DNA from: QNFN01 sp033722135
GTDB taxonomy: Bacteria; Pseudomonadota; Gammaproteobacteria; QNFN01
Assembly (NCBI GenBank): GCA_033722135.1
Contig: JAWVZO010000076.1
Coordinates: 1 to 11,127, forward strand
DNA: 11,127 nucleotides
Direction of reading: 5' to 3'
Under the pieces are notes generated by a model that made no database searches, was not told where the DNA came from, and saw nothing but the letters and a program-made list of their open reading frames with translations. Positions within the stretch are counted from its first letter, which is position 1, and each line of letters opens with the position of its first letter. The position numbers were made by a program, and so were the translations under genes. This document shows positions 6,323 to 11,127 of the stretch, in pieces.

Positions 6323-7231
6323 TCAGGCGGGCGGGTGCAGGGTGCCCAGCCGGCGCCCCATGCTCAGCTCCTGGTCTGCGTCGAGGCCGTCGCGCAGCGT
6401 CGCCGCGCCGGGCGGCAGCAGCAGGATCACCGTCGAGCCCATGTTGAAGCGGCCGAGTTCGTCGCCACGTTGCAGGGTCGGTCCGGAATCCCCCGGGTAG
6501 CGGGTCACGGTGACCTCGCGCCGGTGGGGCGGGGTGATCTCCCCGCCCCAGGTCGTCTCGATGCTGCCGACGAACAGCGCCCCGACCAGCACGATGGCGA
6601 CCGGCCCGACCGTGGTCTCGAAATGCAGGACGACGCGCTCGTTTCGCGCGAACAGGCCCGTGACGGTGCGCATCGCCGGCGGGTTGACCGCGAACAGCCG
6701 GCCCGGCACGTGGACCATCTCGACCAAGCGGCCTGCGAGCGGCATGTGCACGCGGTGGTAGTCGCGCGGGTGGAGGTAGAGGTTGGCGACCGTGCCGCCC
6801 ACGAACGGCGCCGCGCGCTCCGCCGAACCGCCGAGCAGCTCGGGGAGACCGAAACGGTGGCCCTTGGCGCGCAGCGGCGCGCCGTCGAGCGGGCCGCAGT
6901 AGCAGACCGCGCCGTCGACGGGGTTCACCAGGGTCGTCCCGTCGCCCTCCAGGGGCCGTGCACCCGGCTGCAGCGCGCGGGTGAAGAAGGCGTTGAACGA
7001 GGGGTAGGCGCGCTTGTTGCGCTCCGCGGCCTCGCACAGGTCGATGTCGAACAGGCCGTCGAAGAGGTCGATCAGCAGGTCCTTCCACCAGCCGACGGTA
7101 CTGCGCGTGGCGCGATGGACCACGCGCGACAGAGCGTGGGTCGGCAAAAGGTGTTGCGGCAGGGTGCGCAGCCAGTCGGTCAGTCCGGCGACGTCCTCGG
7201 CGGCTCGGGTATGGGCGGGCGTGGGGTCCAT
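6323..7231 (-). CDS. psd: Phosphatidylserine decarboxylase proenzyme
   Basis: This is a 302-residue membrane-associated enzyme that decarboxylates phosphatidylserine to phosphatidylethanolamine. It self-cleaves to create a pyruvoyl group. The catalytic residues are in place: Asp106 in VNPVDGAV, His159 and His162 in HPRDYHRVHMP (His162 aligning with E. coli His147), and the Gly265-Ser266 cleavage site in FNMGSTVILL (serine codon 6436-6434). Cleavage would give a beta chain of 265 residues and a pyruvoyl alpha chain of 37. The motif is MGST rather than the common LGST. The first 16 residues precede the usual family start (LTDWLRTLPQHLLPTHALSR); the ATG at 7231 is the only good start. It follows rhdA at 68 bases on the same strand, a pairing also found in Pseudomonas aeruginosa. 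Confidence 0.96.
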   Translation of the reverse strand: MDPTPAHTRAAEDVAGLTDWLRTLPQHLLPTHALSRVVHRATRSTVGWWKDLLIDLFDGLFDIDLCEAAERNKRAYPSFNAFFTRALQPGARPLEGDGTTLVNPVDGAVCYCGPLDGAPLRAKGHRFGLPELLGGSAERAAPFVGGTVANLYLHPRDYHRVHMPLAGRLVEMVHVPGRLFAVNPPAMRTVTGLFARNERVVLHFETTVGPVAIVLVGALFVGSIETTWGGEITPPHRREVTVTRYPGDSGPTLQRGDELGRFNMGSTVILLLPPGAATLRDGLDADQELSMGRRLGTLHPPA

Positions 7232-7260
7232 GCGTCTCTCGGCGGCGTGGGAGGGGGGCG

Positions 7261-7266
7261 ATTATA
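7261..7266 (-). promoter_or_regulatory. Possible -10 element upstream of psd
   Basis: TATAAT on the minus strand lies 29 bases before the psd ATG, within the sequence CTCTATAATC. No recognisable -35 is found at 16-18 bases, so this is tentative; psd may simply be co-transcribed with rhdA. Confidence 0.3.
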
Positions 7267-7299
7267 GAGGCTGCCGCGGTGCGGGCCGCGTGGGTCGGC

Positions 7300-8127
7300 T
7301 CAGTCCTCTCCGGTCGCGACCGGGACATCGGGGTCGTTGCCCCATTCGGCCCAGGAACCCGGGTAGCCCTTGACCCTCGGGTAGCCGAGGTGACGCAGCA
7401 TCACGTAGCTGTGCGACGAGCGGTGATGGGTCTGGCAGTGGCAGACGATCTGCCTGTCGGGGGTCAGCCCGCGCGCGTCGAGAAGTTCGCGCAGCGTCTC
7501 TTCCGGTAGCAGGCGCAGGTTGCGTGCGCGGTCCATGGTCTGCATCCAGTCGAGGTTCACGGCGCCGGGGATGTGCCCGGGGCGGGCCGCGAACGACTTG
7601 ACCCCGTGGTACTCCTCGGCCGTGCGCGCGTCGAGGATGCGCACGTCGTCATCCTCGAGACGGTCCCTGATCCAGTCGAGCGTGGCGATCGGCCCGTCGC
7701 CGTAGCTGACCGGGCAGTCGCCGGGCGTCGGTTGCACCGTGCGCTCCTCGACCGGGTGGCCCTCGTTGATCCAGGCGTGCATGCCGCCGTCGAGCAGCGA
7801 CCAGGTGGTGTGGCCGATCACGTCGAGCGTCCAGAGCAGCCGTGCCGCCCGGCCGCCTCCCTCGTCGTCCGCGGCGACGACGTGGTGCTCGGGTCGCAGG
7901 CCAAGGGCGCCGAGCACCTTCGCCAGCTGCGCGGGATCGGGCAGCAGGCCCGGCGCCGGGCGCTGGCCGTGGACGATCAGGCTGTAGTCGAGGTGTACCG
8001 CCCCCGGGATGTGCAGGCGCGCGTACTGTTCCGGCCGGCTGAGATCGACGACCAGCAGGTTCTCGTCGCCGAGCATCGGTTCGAGTTGCCCGGGGTCGAG
8101 GACCCGCGGCAGTTCGTTGGGTTTCAT
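7300..8127 (-). CDS. rhdA: Rhodanese (thiosulfate sulfurtransferase), RhdA type
   Basis: This is a 275-residue tandem-rhodanese protein. An inactive N-terminal rhodanese domain (about 1-130; ARLHIPGAVHLDY, DGGMHAW) is followed by a catalytic C-terminal domain (about 145-275; LDARTAEEYHG, GHIPGAVNLDW). The active-site loop is CQTHHR with nucleophile Cys231, the unusual loop described for Azotobacter vinelandii RhdA (Cys230), rather than CRKGVT of bovine rhodanese or CGSGVT of mercaptopyruvate sulfurtransferases. It transfers sulfane sulfur from thiosulfate or a related donor through a cysteine persulfide in the cytoplasm. The start at 8127 has GGAG (8136-8133) five bases upstream. It is followed by psd on the same strand, probably as a two-gene transcript. 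Confidence 0.94.
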   Translation of the reverse strand: MKPNELPRVLDPGQLEPMLGDENLLVVDLSRPEQYARLHIPGAVHLDYSLIVHGQRPAPGLLPDPAQLAKVLGALGLRPEHHVVAADDEGGGRAARLLWTLDVIGHTTWSLLDGGMHAWINEGHPVEERTVQPTPGDCPVSYGDGPIATLDWIRDRLEDDDVRILDARTAEEYHGVKSFAARPGHIPGAVNLDWMQTMDRARNLRLLPEETLRELLDARGLTPDRQIVCHCQTHHRSSHSYVMLRHLGYPRVKGYPGSWAEWGNDPDVPVATGED

Positions 8128-8156
8128 CGCGACTCCAGGTGGTCCGTGGCCCGTAG

Positions 8157-8162
8157 AGTATA
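8157..8162 (-). promoter_or_regulatory. Possible -10 element upstream of rhdA
   Basis: TATACT on the minus strand lies 29 bases before the rhdA ATG, within CTCTATACTC, nearly the same sequence and the same spacing as the element before psd. No -35 match is seen. Confidence 0.35.
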
Positions 8163-8244
8163 GAGACGTGGGGGCGAGTCCGCGGTGGTCGGATCAACTC
8201 CGGGCCGGTTCGTGCGCGGGCCCGGTATCGTCGGGTTCCGGCGC

Positions 8245-8268
8245 CGTGTCGGGCTTCAGCCCGACATG
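8245..8268. repeat. REP-like palindrome between fumarase and rhdA genes
   Basis: TGTCGGGC (8247-8254) and GCCCGACA (8259-8266) form a perfect eight-base stem with a four-base loop, extended by a G-T and a C-G pair to 8245/8268. The core GTCGGGCTTCAGCCCGAC resembles dispersed extragenic palindromes seen in many high-GC gammaproteobacteria. It lies about 36 bases after the fumarase stop and has no T tract, so it may protect the 3' end of the mRNA or act as a weak terminator. The rest of the 8163-8303 gap shows only a CACCGCGCGGTG palindrome at 8286-8297. Confidence 0.5.
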
Positions 8269-8303
8269 CGGATCCGGGGTCGGGACACCGCGCGGTGCCT
8301 GGC

Positions 8304-9827
8304 TCAGGCCGCCGTGACCGGGATCTTGCCGATGCGACCCTGCCACTCGCGCGGACCGGCCTGGTGCACCGATTCGCCGCGGCTGTCGACGGCGACGGTG
8401 ACCGGCATGTCCTGCACCTCGAACTCGCGGATCGCCTCCATGCCGAGCTCCTCGAACGCGACCATGCGCGAGGCGCGGATCGCCTTGGCCACCAGGTACG
8501 CGGCGCCGCCGACCGCCATCAGGTAGACCGCGCCGCTCTTCCTGATCGCCTCGATCGCCGCCGGGCCGCGCTCGGCCTTGCCGACCATGCCGATCAGGCC
8601 GGTCTCCTCGAGCATCATCGCGGTGAACTTGTCCATCCGCGTCGCGGTCGTCGGGCCGGCCGGGCCGACCACCTCGTCGCGCACCGGGTCGACCGGGCCG
8701 ACGTAGTAGATGAAGCGGTTGTTGAAATCGACGCCCTCGGGCAGGCCCTCGCCGCTGGCGAGCAGGTCCTGGATCTTCTTGTGCGCGGCGTCGCGGCCGG
8801 TCAGGAGTTTTCCGTTCAGCAGCAGGCGGTCACCCGGCTTCCAGCTCGCGACCTCCTCCTTGGTCACCGTGGCCAGATCGACGCGGATCGCCTCGGCGCT
8901 CGGCGACCACGACACGTCGGGCCAGTCGGAGAGGGGCGGCGGGGCGAGGTCGGCCGGACCGGAGCCGTCGAGCACGAAGTGGACGTGACGGGTCGCCGCG
9001 CAGTTGGGGATCATTGCCACCGGCAACGACGCCGCGTGGGTCGGGTAGTCGAGCACCTTGACGTCGAGCACCGTGGTCAGGCCGCCGAGGCCCTGAGCGC
9101 CGATGCCGAGCGCGTTGACCTTCTCGTAGAGCTCCAGGCGCAGTTCCTCGGCGCGGTTGGAGGGGCCACGCGACTGCAGTTCCTGGATGTCGATCGGTGC
9201 CATCAGCGACTGCTTGGCGAGCAGCATCGCCTTCTCGGGCGTGCCGCCGATGCCGAGGCCGAGAATCCCCGGCGGGCACCAGCCGGCGCCCATGGTCGGC
9301 ACGGTCTTCAGCACCCAGTCGACCAGGCTGTCGCTCGGGTTGAGCATGACCATCTTGGTCTTGTTCTCCGATCCGCCGCCCTTCGCGGCGCAGGTGACGT
9401 CGAGCGTGTCGCCCGGGACCATCTCGTAGTGGATCACCGCCGGCGTGTTGTCGCGGGTGTTCTGCCGCTCGCCGGCCGGGTCTGCGAGAACCGACGCGCG
9501 CAGGGTGTTGTCGGGGTTGGTGTAGGCGCGGCGCACCCCCTCGTTGATCATCTCCTCGACGCTCAGGTCGCCCTCCCAGCGCAGGTCCATGCCGATCTTC
9601 AGAAACACCACGGCGATGCCGGTGTCCTGGCAGATCGGCCGGTGCCCCTCGGCGCACATGCGCGAATTCATCAGGATCTGCGCCATCGCGTCCCTGGCGG
9701 CGGGGGATTCCTCACGCTCGTAGGCCGCACCGAGGGCCTGGATGTAGTCCTTCGGGTGGTAGTAGGAGATGAACTGGAAGGCGTCGGCGACGCTCTGGAT
9801 CAGGTCGTCCTGGCGGATGGTGGTCAT
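8304..9827 (-). CDS. fumA: Fumarate hydratase, class I (iron-sulfur)
   Basis: This is a 507-residue class I fumarase, interconverting fumarate and (S)-malate in the citric acid cycle. The N-terminal alpha domain (to about residue 310) carries the three cysteines expected to ligate the 4Fe-4S cluster: Cys66 in RPICQDTG, Cys184 in GAGWCPPGI and Cys276 in PNCAATRHVH. Their spacing (118 and 92) is close to that of characterised class I enzymes. The C-terminal beta domain (about 320-507) includes GRDAAHKK, YVGPVDP and GPTTATRMDKF, typical of the fusion form found in FumA and FumB. Class I enzymes are sensitive to oxygen and superoxide, unlike class II FumC. The ATG at 9827 follows GGGGTGAAG. The gene lies downstream of lpdA on the same strand but beyond its terminator, so it is probably transcribed separately. 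FumA, FumB and other class I paralogues cannot be told apart here. Confidence 0.95.
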   Translation of the reverse strand: MTTIRQDDLIQSVADAFQFISYYHPKDYIQALGAAYEREESPAARDAMAQILMNSRMCAEGHRPICQDTGIAVVFLKIGMDLRWEGDLSVEEMINEGVRRAYTNPDNTLRASVLADPAGERQNTRDNTPAVIHYEMVPGDTLDVTCAAKGGGSENKTKMVMLNPSDSLVDWVLKTVPTMGAGWCPPGILGLGIGGTPEKAMLLAKQSLMAPIDIQELQSRGPSNRAEELRLELYEKVNALGIGAQGLGGLTTVLDVKVLDYPTHAASLPVAMIPNCAATRHVHFVLDGSGPADLAPPPLSDWPDVSWSPSAEAIRVDLATVTKEEVASWKPGDRLLLNGKLLTGRDAAHKKIQDLLASGEGLPEGVDFNNRFIYYVGPVDPVRDEVVGPAGPTTATRMDKFTAMMLEETGLIGMVGKAERGPAAIEAIRKSGAVYLMAVGGAAYLVAKAIRASRMVAFEELGMEAIREFEVQDMPVTVAVDSRGESVHQAGPREWQGRIGKIPVTAA

Positions 9828-9938
9828 GTCTTCACCCCGGGGGTTCGAGCTGGTTAACGGTCGACCGGGTCACAGCGTGGGGATCGAGGCCGACCGTGGT
9901 ACAGGGACGTAGAGCCATTTCCCGCAGCGCGCCGCTGG

Positions 9939-9973
9939 AAATAAAGGCCGTCCGAACCACGCTTCGGACGGCC
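9939..9973 (-). terminator. Rho-independent terminator of lpdA
   Basis: GGCCGTCCGAA (9946-9956) pairs perfectly over 11 bases with TTCGGACGGCC (9963-9973) around a six-base loop. On the minus strand it is followed by TTTATTT (9945-9939). It lies about 40 bases beyond the lpdA stop. The remaining sequence to the fumarase start (9828-9938) shows no convincing promoter to the eye. Confidence 0.9.
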
Positions 9974-10012
9974 GCGGGCAGATACGCCGGAAACGGCGCA
10001 TCCTGCGATCGA

Positions 10013-11127
10013 TCAGGCCCGGTGCAGCGCGCGACCGTCGACGGCGAGCGCCGCCTCGTGCACCGACTCCGACAGCGTCGGGTGGGCGTGGATGGTGCGC
10101 GCGATGTCCTCGGAGCTGGCGCCGAACTCCATCGCCAGGACGATCTCGGCGATCAGCTCGGACGCGGCCGGACCGACGATGTGGCCACCGAGGATCCGGT
10201 CGGTCTTCGCGTCGGCGATGATCTTGACCATGCCCGCGGCCTGCTCCATGGCCCGCGCGCGGCCGTTGGCGGCGAACGGGAAGCTGCCCACGCGGTAGTC
10301 GACCCCGGCGGATTTCAGCTCCTGTTCGGTCTTGCCGACCCAGGCGATCTCGGGCGCGGTGTAGATGACGTTCGGGATGGTGTCGTGGTTGAGCTCGACC
10401 GCCTGGCCGGCGATGATCTCGGCCACCGCGACCCCCTCCTCGGAGCCCTTGTGGGCGAGCATCGGCCCGCGCACCAGGTCGCCGATGGCATAGATGTCGG
10501 GCAGCGGGGTGCGGCACTGGTCGTCGACGTGGACGAAGCCCGACTCGTCGCTGATCAACTCGACGTCGGAGGCCCACAGGTTGTCCGAGTTGGGCCGGCG
10601 GCCCACGGCGACGATCAGACGCTCGAAGGTGAGCTTGTGCTCGCCGTCCTTGTCCTGGTAGGTGACCGCGACCTGCTTGGCGGTTGCCTTGGTCGAGGTC
10701 ACGCGTGCGCCGAGACGGATGTCCAGGCCCTGCTTCTTGAACTGGCGCAGCGACTCGCGCGCGATCTGGGTGTCGGCGAGCGGCATGAACTCGTCCTGGG
10801 CCTCGAGCAGGATCACCTCGGAGCCGAGTCGCTGCCAGACGCTGCCGAGCTCGACGCCGATGACGCCCGCGCCGATCACACCCAGCTTCTTCGGCACCTT
10901 GGTCAGCTCCAGCGCGCCGCTCGAGTCGAGCACGCGCTCGTGGTCGATGCGCGCGGCCGGGATGTCGATCGGGCGCGAGCCGCTGGCGAGGATCACCGCG
11001 CCGGCGCTCAGCGTCTCGCTCGGCTGGTCGGCGCCGTTCGGCGTCACCGCGACCTTCTGGCCGGCGAGCAGCCGGCCGCGGCCCTGGACCCAGTCGATCT
11101 TGTTGGCCTTGAACAGCTGCTTGATGC
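10013..11127 (-). CDS. lpdA: Dihydrolipoyl dehydrogenase (E3), C-terminal part; 5' end cut by window edge
   Basis: The reading frame is open to the right edge, giving 370 visible residues of a protein usually about 470-480 long. Visible regions are the NAD-binding domain with VIGAGVIGVELG (about 10845-10880), the FAD-contacting AIGDLVRGPMLAHKGSEEG segment, and the dimerisation domain ending with the HPTLSE motif (10084-10067), whose His-Glu pair is the catalytic base of E3. The N-terminal FAD-binding GxGxxG and the redox-active disulfide (CxxxxC) are outside the window. The enzyme re-oxidises dihydrolipoamide for the pyruvate or 2-oxoglutarate dehydrogenase complexes with NAD. A GTG at 11047 is not the start, because recognisable E3 sequence (IKQLFKANKIDWVQGRG) continues upstream of it. 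Partner E1 and E2 genes are probably off the right edge. A strong terminator follows. Confidence 0.96.
   Translation of the reverse strand, partial: IKQLFKANKIDWVQGRGRLLAGQKVAVTPNGADQPSETLSAGAVILASGSRPIDIPAARIDHERVLDSSGALELTKVPKKLGVIGAGVIGVELGSVWQRLGSEVILLEAQDEFMPLADTQIARESLRQFKKQGLDIRLGARVTSTKATAKQVAVTYQDKDGEHKLTFERLIVAVGRRPNSDNLWASDVELISDESGFVHVDDQCRTPLPDIYAIGDLVRGPMLAHKGSEEGVAVAEIIAGQAVELNHDTIPNVIYTAPEIAWVGKTEQELKSAGVDYRVGSFPFAANGRARAMEQAAGMVKIIADAKTDRILGGHIVGPAASELIAEIVLAMEFGASSEDIARTIHAHPTLSESVHEAALAVDGRALHRA

Noticed and set aside
8286..8297. CACCGCGCGGTG palindrome as a regulator operator or terminator.
   Set aside because: It is a perfect 12-base palindrome in very GC-rich DNA directly after a stop codon, with no T tract or promoter; chance is enough to explain it.
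8295..9857. Plus-strand 520-residue open frame opposite the fumarase gene.
   Set aside because: It is a GC-rich mirror frame of a clearly conserved gene; the translation is low-complexity and rich in Arg, Ala, His and Val with no recognisable domain.
9828..9938. A promoter for the fumarase gene.
   Set aside because: No pair of -35 and -10 hexamers with acceptable spacing could be seen, although the upstream terminator implies one should exist.
10013..11047. A complete short dihydrolipoyl dehydrogenase-like protein starting at the GTG at 11047.
   Set aside because: E3-like sequence continues upstream in frame to the window edge, so the gene is cut by the window, not truncated.
1..11127. A new defence, mobile or secretion system.
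   Set aside because: Every gene belongs to a recognised metabolic, redox or lipid family, and no repeats, integrase, toxin-antitoxin or nuclease signatures were found.

Overview
The window is about 11.1 kb of high-GC DNA that reads as ordinary chromosome of a gammaproteobacterium. The support for this is an OxyR with the canonical redox cysteine pair, a two-domain peroxiredoxin-glutaredoxin, and a rhodanese with a CQTHHR active-site loop directly upstream of psd, an arrangement known from Pseudomonas. The genus cannot be named from the sequence alone. No tRNA, rRNA, CRISPR array, insertion sequence or phage gene was seen. Both ends cut through genes.

Left block (1-4163, plus strand): a tightly packed operon of four metabolic genes, namely the C-terminal part of a class III aminotransferase, a D-2-hydroxyacid dehydrogenase, an amidase-signature hydrolase and a class I aminotransferase. 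Two of the junctions are ATGA overlaps. Together they look like a catabolic route in which an amide is hydrolysed, amino groups are removed by transamination and an oxo-acid is reduced or a hydroxy-acid oxidised. The substrate is not evident.

Middle block (4213-6319): an oxidative-stress module. A 1-Cys/PrxV-type peroxiredoxin fused to glutaredoxin and a 70-residue DUF2061 membrane protein run on the minus strand, divergent from oxyR on the plus strand. The AT-rich gap between them holds a 10/10 match to the OxyR 15-bp motif, with a degenerate partner motif seven bases away. A plausible minus-strand promoter abuts the box, and a TATAAT box for oxyR overlaps it. A strong intrinsic terminator follows the peroxiredoxin gene.

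Right block (6323-11127, minus strand): rhdA (rhodanese) then psd (phosphatidylserine decarboxylase); a class I, iron-sulfur fumarase; and the C-terminal three quarters of dihydrolipoyl dehydrogenase (lpdA), which runs off the right edge and ends at a clear intrinsic terminator. A palindrome resembling a dispersed REP-type element lies between the fumarase and rhdA. No gap between genes exceeds 200 bases.

I found no wholly new system. The observations most worth following are the OxyR-box architecture linking the DUF2061 protein to peroxide defence and the substrate-unknown amidase/aminotransferase operon.
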